Assembly: GCA_948474755.1 (NCBI GenBank)
Contig: CAOLHI010001483.1
Coordinates: 1 to 64,000 of the forward strand
Length of the DNA stretch: 64,000 bases
Direction: 5' to 3'
Source: Ctenosaura bakeri
Lineage: Eukaryota > Chordata > Lepidosauria > Squamata > Iguanidae
In this document: piece after piece, positions 20,516-30,925 of the stretch
How the letters are laid out: every line of letters starts with the position of its first letter
How positions within the stretch are numbered: position 1 is the first letter of the stretch
Program-made: the position numbers and the translations under genes
The notes under the pieces: generated by a model
Seen by the model: only the letters and a program-made list of their open reading frames with translations
Told to the model about the DNA's origin: nothing
Database searches by the model: none

Positions 20516-23485
20516 TGACAGCTTGCCATTAGCACACTGTACAATAAAAGTCAGCATAAGCTACCCCAAGTGTCATGGCTGCAATCTGATATAGGGATAA
20601 TAGAGATAAACAGGATTCCTTTGTAATTTTTGAGTAAACATTAAATAAAGAGTCTTGGTCTGAGTTGTTGGATGAATTGTTACTCACCATTCTTTCTTCC
20701 AGCTGGAATGAGACAGGTGCCTAGTTCTACCTCCTCAGCAATTGCTTTCCTTACATGGAATGAAAAACATGCTGGATAAGAAGTTCCTGTTCTATCACAG
20801 CAGGGTTCTTACTTGTGTAGGCAGACTCTAAGCTAACAGAAACCTCTGCTCTTCAGATATGTCACTTACTAGGTGAGGAAAGCTGCAACTGAGGAGGCAG
20901 ACCTAAGCACTTCCCTGATTCCAGTTAGAAGAAAGACTGACAAGTAACACCTGAACAGGGCTAAAATACTTTCTGGATGTCTGTTTTAATTAAGCATTAC
21001 AGATTTATTTCAACATTTTTACATGTTATCATTCTCCCTCCTTCCCTCCCTTTCTCCCTCTCTTTCCTCTAATTTTCACCAGTGGACACATGTGATGAAT
21101 TTACTATGTGAATCCTCTCTTCAGCAGCTCTAGCAAACTGCTTTTCTGCCAGGTTAGGCTCGGTTTAATTCATTAATTAATTCAGGTTAGGCTTGGTAAT
21201 TCATTTTGGTGAGGGAGAGGTTTCTATATAACTAGCAGTGTTTCTGTTCTTCTCTGCAATTCTCATGCCAATTTCTCTAACAAATAAGTCTGGTGCTTGA
21301 GCATGTGTGTCACTAGATCACAACTCAGCATGATTAACAATCTGATGTAACATGGCTTCCACCCAAATCCTGCTCTATCAATCAAAGTACAGAAGATATG
21401 TGTGTCCACAACACTACGGTGCCCAGATTGCTCATTGGAAGAAAGGTGTGCCAATGCATCTGTAGAAAGAGCAGGAAAACTTGGCTCTTGACTCTAATGA
21501 AGTCCTTGATTCACAAGCTGAACTTACAAGCTTGCTTGGCTTTAAGTCTCACAGTTTCTTCCCATGTTTACATTTGTTCTCCTTCCTTGTATTTTTATAA
21601 GGTTGTGAATGCATGCCTCCCACGTGACTAGATAGGATGTAATTCTTTCACTAAGTCTTGACTTCTATTCCATCCACTTTCCCTCACTAAACTAGATTAA
21701 TTTGCTGATAACTCAAGTTTAGTAATTTTGTGTATATAGCCAAAAGAAGGTTCTTTGGCTATTGGAGAGATCACTTGTTGGTAAGGTTTAAGCCCTGAAT
21801 CTTTGCAGGCATGGTAAATCAGGATCGCTTATAGTCTGATTGGTCCTAGTGGTTTCCTATAGTCCTCAGGGTGGCTGATGATCCTATTATCAAAGATGGA
21901 ATCCATCTATTAAATAAGAAAATGACACAAATGACTTCACCCACTGACTGGAGCTGAATCTGTCCCCCTGAAAATAACAGGAAGTCTAGGATTAAGGAAG
22001 AGAAATAACATCTGGAATGTGCACATGGAAAAGAATTCAAGAACTATCAAAAAAAAAAAAGAAAGAAAGAAACTAGAACACATTTCAGAATCTATTCTGG
22101 GGTGGAGGTGATTGTGGTAGCATTAGTGGCTATTCTGACATGGATCTATCAGAGAAAAAAAGATATCCTAGGAAGAAGAAAATGATCCTGCAGACAGCAC
22201 TGGCAAACTTGTCCAGAAGCCCAGCTCACGTGGTCAACAAGTCAATTTGCCTGGATTCCCAGATAAGCCCAGGTGATACCTTTAATTTGCAGATGCTTCC
22301 CACTTGTAGTCCTAGAAACAAAGACAAGGCCCAGAGGGACATACAAAATCAGAGAGGACTTGCTCATCCAGCCACAAGGTGATTGCAGGATCAGAATTCT
22401 CCTCAGAAGCAACAATCTGCCCAAGACGAGGAGGCATCATATGTTGCCCAACTGATTATTAGGAAAGATTTGGTTTGGGTGGGCTAGCAAAAAGCTTTAC
22501 ACCCTCTGCTTGTCCTTTGCTAATATTATTTCTCCTAATAATGCACGCTGTGGCGACCTTATTTCCAGTACCCTTCTCTTTTACCGTGGCTCCAAGAGTC
22601 TTGGTTGTCTTCTGTTCTACCTCTTGGACCTAGTCCTAAGTGAACTTACCTCAGATACCTCCACAAAGATGTAATGTGCTGTAGAGCTAAGCCCCTTCCG
22701 CACTTTAGCTTCTGTAATGCTAAACCCTGCCCTAGTCTCAGATTACTTGAATTCCAGTAGGAGGAACTGACCTTGAACAGAAATTGAGGTACTCTATTCT
22801 ATTAGCTTTTCAGAAAATTGCTTGTGATGGTTTCAGCATGAATACCACACCAGATGCAATACAATTTCTGGGCTTCTTATCATTGCTTTAATGAGTTACA
22901 GTCTGTCATCTGTATGCTCAGACCTTGCTTGCCATGGCTAATAACATTTGTGATCAGTTGGAGATGGGGATTTCTCAATAACATAGTAATTGAGCGAATG
23001 AATAGTTTTGCTTGTCAAAATCATTCCTGAGGATCTACCTGCCCCCATCCCCTTAAAATTTATCAAATTTATCAAATTATTGACCTTATATCAGAGCTAT
23101 AATGTATGATAGTGTGGTAATGTCCAAAACAGGTAGATTATGGCAACACATCCTTCAAAATCTTTCGAAAGCTGCAATGATTCATAACGCTACAACCAGA
23201 TTAAGTGGAACTCACTGTTTGGTGCATTTTATTCCATGCCTAAATATATGAACTGGCCCTTCTTGTTTCCAGGTGAAATCCAACATGTCTCACAGGAGAT
23301 TCTGAGAATATTTGAGAAAAGAAGTTTCTGAATTCTCAATGGGAACAACTGAACTTTCTTATTAAATTTGTTTCTGCTTTTTCACCCTTGCTGATGATGT
23401 TTCTCCATTTTCATTCAAGTCCCATAGAAGGAGGTAAGGAATCTAAGGTGAACAATCTCCTTAAACCTTCAATATGACTGTCCAG
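20516..23485. other. Long non-coding stretch
   Basis: No gene recognised. It includes a C/T-rich tract at about 21031-21070, a short direct duplication of 'TTAATTCAGGTTAGGCT'-type sequence at about 21150-21195, and an A/GAAA run at about 22050-22072. Open frames at 22140-22455 show no domain. Confidence 0.5.
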
Positions 23486-23712
23486 GAGTCCTTTTGCACT
23501 CCACAACTATAGCACTACAATTCTACTTTAACTGTCATGGATCCTTCCTATAGAATCCTGGGATTTGCAGTTTAGGAAAGGGTATTTATAATTCTCAGCC
23601 AGAGAGCCCAGATGCCTTGCCAAACTCCAGGATTCCATAAGATTCCATAAGATGCAGCCATAGCAGTTAAAGTGGAATCATAGTGTTATTATCATGTAAT
23701 GTGAAAGGGTCC
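23486..23712. mobile_element. MITE family B, full length (3-bp TSD)
   Basis: Ends are a diverged inverted pair (GAGTCCTTTTGCAC / GTGAAAGGGTCC) flanked by CAG on both sides (23483-23485 and 23713-23715). The inner arms 'TTCTACTTTAACTGTCATGG' and 'CATAGCAGTTAAAGTGGAAT' are complementary, so the whole element folds back. It has no coding capacity. The 3-bp duplication and end sequence group it with PIF/Harbinger-like MITEs, by inference. Confidence 0.65.
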
Positions 23713-23817
23713 CAGTTCCTTGACTGTGCGGTTGTTTCTGCCTAAAGAGAAAGGGAACAATGGCATCTTCTAAGACTTCAATGAAATGTTTGTATGGTTG
23801 AAGAAAGCATGGTAATA

Positions 23818-24171
23818 CAGTAGAGTCTCGATTATCCGTCCTTCGGTAATCCGACATTCCGGATTATCCGACGTCGCGGCTGCTTGGGGGCGTGGCTGCA
23901 AAGAAACGGCAATCTTCGGAAAAGCAGAAAAGGATGACTGATTTCTTTAAATTTTCAGAGGACTGAACGTTTTATACACTACAATGTTGTTGCTGGAACG
24001 TTACTGCAATGTTACTTTTACTGTTACTGCAATAAAACTTCAATAAAACTTCAATCTGTTTGCAATTCGTAGTGATTTCAAGGCTTTTCTTAGACCCTCC
24101 GGATTATCCGACATTTTCAGCTATCCGACTATCGGTCCGCCCGTTTATGTCGGATAATCGAGACTCTACTG
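23818..24171 (+). mobile_element. pogo/Tigger-type DNA transposon, 354-bp internal-deletion copy
   Basis: Both ends carry CAGTAGAGTCTCGATTATCC in inverted orientation, at least 21 bases and apparently identical. TA flanks each end, as expected of Tc1/mariner-superfamily insertion. Motifs GATTATCCGAC recur inward of the ends. The middle keeps the last residues of a reading frame (23919-23966) followed by a short 3' UTR with an AATAAAAC near 24031. Size and content show a non-autonomous copy derived by internal deletion. The near-identical ends suggest a fairly young insertion. Confidence 0.9.
23919..23966 (+). pseudogene. Tigger transposase C-terminal tail with PIP-box-like motif
   Basis: The frame reads EKQKRMTDFFKFSED then stop, and is open upstream to about 23889 (lysine-rich). 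QKRMTDFF fits the PCNA-interacting motif Q-x-x-(hydrophobic)-x-x-F-F. A PCNA-binding motif at the transposase C-terminus is known from Drosophila pogo. Only the tail remains; DNA-binding and DDE domains are deleted, so no function is expected of this copy. Confidence 0.65.
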
Positions 24172-24173
24172 TA

Positions 24174-25549
24174 CATCTTTCTTGCCCTCAAAGCGGAGGC
24201 ATGCCTCCTGTCCATCTTTCAAAGGAGCAGTTCCTTCTGTCATATTAAAATCTACTGTTCTTTTGCATGTTAACAAAGATCTCCATTTGTTCCATTTTCA
24301 GTGTATTCTGAAACATTACTGTTAATGTTTCACAGTGTGTTCCTTTTTTTTTTTTTTTTTGTGCTTTTTAGGTAGCAAAAAGGCAGTGAGTCCTTTTGCA
24401 TTTCACTGGGGGCAGAAGAGATTAGAAAGATGGGTGTGACTTCAGTAGGCATACTTTCACCTCTGCCTGCAGTTTTCTTGTTCTGTGAACAAGGGCAAGA
24501 CTGCATAAATGTCCATCAGCCACACTAAGGCTAAGGCCTCCAAAGCCTGAAACTGAAGAGACAAAGCTTCGTGATTTAATTCCTGAAAGGTAAAACTCTA
24601 TGGTAAGTGGGCTAAACCAGAAAGCATAGCTCTAAGTAAAACAGCGATGCACAGCAATCAGAAGATTCAGCTTAAACTCTGATTTAGAAAACAGATAATA
24701 CAACACAGACTGATTTTGAGCTTCCAAATTTGCTTCTACTACAGATCTTGACTCAGGAGATCCAAAGCTTTGTGCATTTCCACTGTTTATTCTCCTGGAG
24801 AAACTGACAGATGGTTATACCCTATTTGCTTTTGGAAAGAATTGGATGAAATCTCCAGGCAAAGCTGCCCTTTCTTTTAAAATGATGCCAACCATATTTC
24901 AGGCAATTGGCAAAACGGGGGAAAGCAAGAACAGCCTTTCCTGTTCTGGAATTTTCAAGAACAGACTGGTTTATTCAGCTGGACTTTGTGTAGGGAGGGT
25001 CAATCTGTAGGCAAAAGTCATGTTTCATTAAAGATCTTAGAGAAAGATTCAGCAAAAATTCAGAAGGACAAGTTGAAGAATTTCTGAGCTAGGCACCTTT
25101 AAAACTGATGTGGGGAGTTCACACAGCTGTGGAAGGATTTCTCTCAGAACTATTCAGAAGACCGTTATGTTAGGGGGAGAAACGCTAGAACTGTCAGGTA
25201 GGCCTCTGGGTTTATCTCTATCTGTTGTACACACCCATGAAGAGGACTTAAAAATGAGAAAAGGAATAGGAAGAGTAGGGTTCATATCCCACCCATCATT
25301 TTTAAAAAGAAAAATTATAATAAATAAATTAGTGAGATTTTAAATTACTTATTTATAATAATTACTTATTTAAATAATTATGGAGATAATTACTTATTTT
25401 CTTAGTTTTTCATATTTCTCAGTACTGCTTCGTGCAGAAAACATGTGGGATGTGCAAGTAAGACAAAACTGTGCCCAAGACTTTATGTGCTTCTATGTAT
25501 GTGTCCAGGCCTCATTCCATCTGTTCCGAAATCTCCTTTAATAATAACA
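24174..25549. other. Non-coding stretch
   Basis: It has a T run at about 24343-24360 and an AT-rich block of repeated 'ATTACTTATTT' at about 25344-25400. No gene recognised. Confidence 0.5.
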
Positions 25550-25780
25550 GAGAAGCAACACAATATAGCAATAGCAGTTACATTTCTATACTATTTATCA
25601 GTGCAAAGCACTCCCTAAGCTGTTTACAATGTATTTAGCTAATTACCCCAACAAGCTGGGTACTCATTTTACTGACCTACCAAAGGATGGAAAGCTGAGT
25701 CAACCTGGAGCCCTGCAGGATCGAACTCACAACTTTATGGCTGCAGTACTAGCATTTAACAACTGCGCCCCCATCTTGAA
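25550..25780 (-). mobile_element. tRNA-derived SINE, antisense (not Sauria type)
   Basis: On the minus strand the head reads 'GGGGCGCAGTTGTTAAATGC' (A-box-like) and 'GTGAGTTCGATCCTGC' (B-box-like). The body follows ('AGGTTGACTCAGCTTTCCAT', 'AGTAAAATGAGTACCCAGCT', 'TGTAAACAGCTTAGGGAGTG'), then a tail rich in GCTATT. This is a pol III SINE architecture. I recognise it as a family common in squamates but cannot name its LINE partner with confidence. Confidence 0.7.
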
Positions 25781-27103
25781 TGATATGGATCAACTCCAGA
25801 GCAATGAAGCTACCAACTATGTTTAAAATATTAGCAATAACATTCAGCTCTCTATATAATTTTTAAAAAAAACTCATTCCCATGAGCCACATAAAACCTA
25901 ATAACTGCATGAAAAGGTTACTTTTAAAAAGTAATTCTTGTTGTTTAAAAGCCCCAAAAATTTATTTTATTTTTAACGGGATGAGTTCTTAACAATAAAG
26001 TAACTATATTCATGCTTCTCAAAAAAAAAAAAAAAAAACCTACACTTAAATGCTATAAGCTACTGTCTTCCAATACAAAACGTACTCCTCCTATCTACAA
26101 CATCACCTCAACAACAGCACAAGAAAGAAAAAGCAGTGACAAGAGATACAGGACAAGCCAGCACTTGAATCAAGTGATATGCCTCCTCCAGTATATACTG
26201 AGGCCAAAGCCCCATAAATATAAAAGTAACTAAGAAATTACAATTATATCACAAAAGGAATGAAGTTATACTTCATTATAGTACAATAGTAATGTCATGT
26301 AGTTATATCCCAATTACTGGAGAAGGGAACTCACTACAGGTCACTAGCTATTTGTAACAAGGTGCTTCCAAACTCTGGATTTGATGAATAGCTACCACAC
26401 TGCTTGGAAGTTATGTTGTTTACCAATTGCCAGAAATAATAAATGAGTTTAATATCTGTTTTGCGGTTCCTTCTTTTCCATAAAGGAAAGGAATGTGTAC
26501 ACTTGTTGTACAGACAAATTTTAAAGAGGCATATATAGAATCACAATCTCTCTAGCTAAAGCACAGTCCCTTTTCACCATGGTCATTAAAGCTGGTTATA
26601 TTTAACATCCCCACTGCTCTCTCATTCTTGCCACCTGGGGCCTTCATTTTGCTTGCTCTGCTATTTTCCTTGCTATGTGAATAGCCTGTCAGCAAGATGA
26701 ATGAATGCAAACCCAAGTGCATTTTGAAAGAATCTGTTGCTGCACTATGTGTTCTCAACAAGGCAGAACAACATTTCTGACAGCTTGCTGAAAAGACTGG
26801 CCAATGGGCAAGCTTAGCAGCTTTCATGGTATTTCTTAGTGATGAATGGAGAAAGCAAAAAGGGTCCCTACTCCAGTTTCGGAAAGCTCTAATCTGACTT
26901 CACCACTGGAAGGAATGAAGCTGCCATTTTGTCTGATGCTTGAGAAAGGACTTCCTGTTCATCAGCCTTCTACAGATCAAGCCAAATTTAACCTAGACTG
27001 TCGTGAACCGTGATTGTGTTTCCTTCTCCCACAAACACTGCTTTCACATTTTGAATTTTGTTCTAGGTGCCACAGTTGACGGAGACCAGAGATGCGTGAA
27101 AAA
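25781..27103. other. Non-coding stretch
   Basis: Contains an A run at about 26019-26038. The 91-residue minus-strand frame at 26552-26827 has no recognised domain. No repeat family identified. Confidence 0.5.
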
Positions 27104-27178
27104 TGATCCTCCAAAGGTTGTTGAATTGCAACTCTCAGCATCCATCACTGTTGGCTATGCTGGCTGGATCACATTTTG
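27104..27178. mobile_element. hAT MITE remnant, left half
   Basis: 'GGTTGTTGAATTGCAACTCT' then 'GTTGGCTATGCTGGCTGGAT' matches the left half and centre of the family complete at 46843-46977. The ends are lost. Confidence 0.55.
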
Positions 27179-27266
27179 CCCATTCCTGGCCTTCATCAAC
27201 AAAAACAATTAAGCATGAGTTAAGTATTTATTCTTAAATGCAATTGTCATCTTCTCAAAGTAATCT

Positions 27267-27268
<2 letters not shown>

Positions 27269-27300
<32 letters not shown>

Positions 27301-27338
27301 GCGCGTGCATGCGTGTGCGTGCATGCGTGTGCGTGTGT
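27269..27338 (+). repeat. (TG)n and GCGTG/GCATGC alternating tract
   Basis: Seventy bases of alternating purine and pyrimidine with a single phase break (T27299-C27300): about 15 TG units, then CGCGCGTGCATGCGTGTGCG and related units. This is strongly Z-DNA-prone. It abuts the antisense 5S SINE. Confidence 0.95.
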
Positions 27339-27341
27339 CTG

Positions 27342-27545
27342 TGCCTTCTACTCACCTATTGACTTGTAGCAACGCCATGAACTTCACAGGGTTGTTTTAG
27401 GCAAAAAAAAAATACTCAGAAGAGGTTTTGCCAGTTCCTTCCTCTGCAATATAGTCACCCATCCAAGTACTAACCAGAGTTGAACCTGCTTAGCTTCCAA
27501 GATCAGATGGGATCTGCTGCCTTTAGGGTATTCAAGCCTCTACAC
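27342..27545 (-). mobile_element. 5S rRNA-derived SINE (5S-Sauria type), antisense
   Basis: The right part, 'CCAAGTACTAACCAGAGTTG' followed by 'CCTGCTTAGCTTCCAAGATC' and 'AGATGGGATCTGCTGCCTTT', is the reverse complement of a 5S rRNA internal region, including its pol III control boxes. The left part carries 'CTCAGAAGAGGTTTTGCCAG' and the BovB-like tail. A second, sense copy lies at 63075-63290. Confidence 0.85.
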
Positions 27546-27899
27546 ATTTCCATAGCTATTTGCATTTGATTTCTTGCAGTTTTGAGAGGAAAAAAACACC
27601 TCCCATGTCCCAAAACAAATCTGAAGAGCAAAATTTGCCCCAAACAACTGATTGCATCCTCTGGAGGTTTCTGGATGGGCCATTTCCCCATTTTTAGGCC
27701 TAAATTTAAGATGAGTTCAGGGGCCCCAAAATAGTAAGAAATGTGTGGTATGTCCCCTCAACCTCTAGAAGTTGCCGGTCTCAATGTAATTATAATGATG
27801 TTATAATCTGAAGACTTATCATGCTTATTCTCCTGTAATATATTATTTTTCACTTGTGTTTACCTCTCTGGGGTAGGTACAAAAATAAGTCTTCAGTAC
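27546..27899. other. Non-coding stretch
   Basis: Nothing recognisable between the 5S SINE and the first BovB-like sequence. Confidence 0.5.
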
Positions 27900-29609
27900 A
27901 TAGAGATGATGTAGAGAATATGTTGAATGTTATCAATATAACCATAATCCAGATTTATGTTCCAACTACTGAGGCAGAAGAAATTAGAAGATTCTATGCT
28001 GGAGTCCAGGAAGAAAGTGATCCACACCAAAACAAGATTTCTTGTTATTCATAGGCAATGGAATGCAAAAGCAGGAAACAGAGCAGAATCAAAGATTGTG
28101 GGAAATTTTGCCCTAAGAAGAAGAAATGAAGCAGGAGAGGAACTGACTGGATTTTGCAAGGTCAACAGTTTCTACATTGCAAGCACATTCTTCAAGCAAC
28201 CAGAGAGGTAACTGTATCATGAACATCACCTGATGGCCAATATAGAAATCAAACAGACTATACAACTGGAAACAAAAGATGAAAATATTCATTCTTTCTG
28301 CAAAAACAAGATGAAGAGTAGATTGTAGCATAGACCATGAACTATTAACATCAAAAATTAGACTATAACTAAATAAAAACACTAAACCAACCATCTTGCT
28401 AAAATACAACCTGAAGAACATCCCTGTAGAATTTAAAGAAATAAATTTGCACTCTTAAGGCTACTTGACTGGAAACCAGAAGAACTCTGAACTGAAGCCA
28501 GAGACATTGTTGGAGAGGAATGCAAAAAGACACTGTCTGTAGCTAAAACGAAAGAGAATCTTCAATGGATGAGATGAGAAGTAAAAATTAAAGGTGACAG
28601 AAATTGGATCAGAACCCTAAATATAATTGTTCAGAAAATTGTTCACAGGGACAAGGAGAACTACTGTAATAATCAATGCAGAGAAATCGAAGGTGGCAAC
28701 AGAAAAGAAAGAACAAGAGACTTCTTCCACAAGTTCTGAGAAATCAAAGGGAATTTTAAGCCAAGAGTGGGGATGCTCTACAACCAGCAGGAGAACATAT
28801 TACATCATCAAGTAGAAATAAAAAAGATGGAAACCATGCATTGAAAAACTATACAAAAGAGATGAAGGGGAGACACATTCATTCAAGGAAGAACCATTTG
28901 AAGATGAACCTAAAGTTTTAGAAAGTAAAGTAGAAGCTGCACTCAGAACAGTAAAGTGGAATAAATCAATAGGAACTGACAGCATACCAAGATAGCTGGT
29001 TCAGAATCTTCAGAGACAGAATCTGTTCTAGTTCAAACTAAAATCTGTCAGCAAATATAGTAGACAAACAATGGCTCACAAATTGGAACACTAAATATAT
29101 ATTCCAATTCCCAAGAAAGGAGACATCAGAGATTACAGTAACCATAGGATCATTGCATTAATCTCCTATGCAAGCAAAGTGATGCTCAAAATTCTACAAT
29201 GAAAACTTTCACCATCTATGGATGAGAAATGCCAGATGTTCAAGTTGGGTTCAGGAAAGGAAGAGGCACTAGGGAACATATTGCAAACATACGTTGAATA
29301 ATGGAGTGCACTAAATAATTTCAGAAGAAAATCAGCCTGTGTTTTATAAATTATAGTAAAGCCTTTGACTGTGTAGATCATGAAAAACTATGGATCATGC
29401 TTAAAGAAATGGATATGCTACATCATTTGTTTGTCCTGATGCATAACCTGTACTCAGGACAAGAAGGTATCAAGACAGAACACTGAGAAACCAAATCATT
29501 TCTAATTGGCCATGGGGCCAGGCAAGGATGCATTTTATCACCTTATCTGTACATGCTGACCATATCACACATAAAGCAGGATTAGACTTGGAAGAGGGAG
29601 GTGTGAAAA

Positions 29610-29831
29610 TTGGAGGAACATCACCATTTAATATATGCAGATGACACCATACTCTTAGCAGAAAATAGCAAAGATTTGAAACTACTGAAGATAGTGAAGG
29701 AGGAAAGTGCAAAGGCAAGTTTACAGATAAGCATTAAGAAAATAAAAATAATGACCACAGGTAATTTACATAACTTTAAAGTAGGCAATGAAGACATTGA
29801 AATAGTTGAATATTTTCTGTACCTTGGCTCA
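29610..29831 (+). pseudogene. BovB reverse transcriptase catalytic segment
   Basis: The best-preserved open piece of the BovB ORF. It carries the RT active-site box YADDT at 29634-29648 with both aspartates intact, then a lysine-rich stretch and FLYLGS. The frame continues eight codons into the inserted MITE, which supplies foreign residues. The rest of the protein is scattered among frames, so no active enzyme is expected. Confidence 0.85.
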
Positions 29832-30011
29832 GGCCATTTCCACACTAGAGTGTTATAGAGCAATTATTCCACTTTCAACATCCTATGGAATCCTGTGGTT
29901 TGCAGTTTAGGGAGGGGCCAACTGGCCCCTCCCTAAACTGCAAACCCCAGGAGTCCATAGGATGTTGACATTGGAACAATAGCGCTATAACAGTCTAATG
30001 TGGAAATGGCC
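29832..30011. mobile_element. Foldback MITE family A inside BovB (TSD TCA)
   Basis: Almost the whole 180 bp is one inverted repeat: GGCCATTTCCACACTAGAGT at the left end, its counterpart at the right, and a near-perfect centre around GGGAGGGGCC-AACT-GGCCCCTCCC. TCA flanks both ends (29829-29831, 30012-30014). The host BovB coding text resumes after it, so insertion is later than BovB. No coding capacity; PIF/Harbinger-like by 3-bp duplication. Confidence 0.9.
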
Positions 30012-30569
30012 TCAGTCATTAATCAGAATGAAGACTGCAGTCAAGAAATCAAAAGACCTAGGACTTGAAAGGACAGTTACAAAGGAACTAGAAAAGATCC
30101 TGATGTATAAAGGTATCACTGAATAATGAAGATCGGACTGTCCATGCCATGGTTTTTCCAGTTTCTAGATATGGTTGTAAAAGCTGGACAGTGAAAAAAG
30201 CTGATAAAAAAGAAAATCAATTGGTGCTGGAGAAGAGTTCTATGGATATTTTGGACTACTCAATAGACAGATAAATAGGCCCTAGAGCAAAACAAGCCTG
30301 AACAATCCCTAGAAGCCAAGATGGCTAAAATGATGAGATATTATGAGAAAACATGACTCACTAGAAAAGACAATAATACTTCATAAGGTATAAGGCAGTA
30401 GGAAAAGAGGAAGGTCGCATTGCAGATAGACTCAACAAGGAAACCATAGTCCTGAGTCTGCAAGAGCTGAGCAGGGCTGATGATGATAGGGCTGTCTGGA
30501 GGCTTCCATTAATAAGGTCACCATTAGTTGAAGCCAACTTGATGGCAGTTAGCAACAACTGCAGTTAGC

Positions 30570-30925
30570 AACTGATTAAGAGGGGACATGATAGACATGT
30601 TTAAATATTTGAAGGGATGTCATGCTGAGGAGGGAGCAGGCTTGTTCTCTACTGCTCCAGAGACTAGGACAAGGAGCAATGGATTCAAGCTGCAGGAAAG
30701 GAGATACCTCTTGAACCTCAGGAAGAACTTCCTGATGGTCAAAGCTGTCCGGCAGTGGAATATGCTGCCTCGGAGTGTGGTGGCATCTCCTTCTGTGGAG
30801 GTTTTTAAGCAAAGGCTGGATGGCCTTCTGTTGGGAATGCTTTGATGGGTGTTCCTGAATAGCAGGGGGTTGGACTCGATGGCCCCTGGGGTCTCTTCCA
30901 ACTCTATGATTCTATGATTCTAACA
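30570..30925 (+). mobile_element. CR1 LINE 3' end, 356 bp
   Basis: Starts inside the CR1 C-terminal coding region ('[20 protein letters not shown]') and runs through '[20 protein letters not shown]', '[15 protein letters not shown]', '[10 protein letters not shown]', the 3' UTR and two ATTCTATG-type octamers at 30905-30922. Its left edge coincides with the BovB tail. Confidence 0.92.

Larger units (their letters stand above)
27900..30569 (+). mobile_element. BovB (RTE-clade) LINE, decayed, 5'-truncated, carrying a MITE
   Basis: Pieces of one ORF appear in the right order over 2.7 kb. Endonuclease: 'IQIYVPTTEAEE' (about 27950-27985) and 'RQWNAKAG...FCKVNSFYIASTFF' (28050-28200). RT: 'NKSIGTDSIP', 'IPIPKKGDIRDYSNHRIIAL' (29101-29160), 'YADDT' (29634-29648) and 'FLYLGS' just before 29832. 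C-terminal: 'SRYGCKSWTVKKADKK' (about 30160-30207) and 'LSLQELSRADDDRAVW' (about 30455-30500), ending in a tail shared with Sauria SINEs. Stops and frameshifts are frequent. A foldback MITE interrupts it at 29832-30011. The CR1 tail begins immediately after. Confidence 0.9.

Noticed and set aside
27854..28211. Short frames treated as possible host genes
   Set aside because: Their text is BovB endonuclease in two shifted frames.
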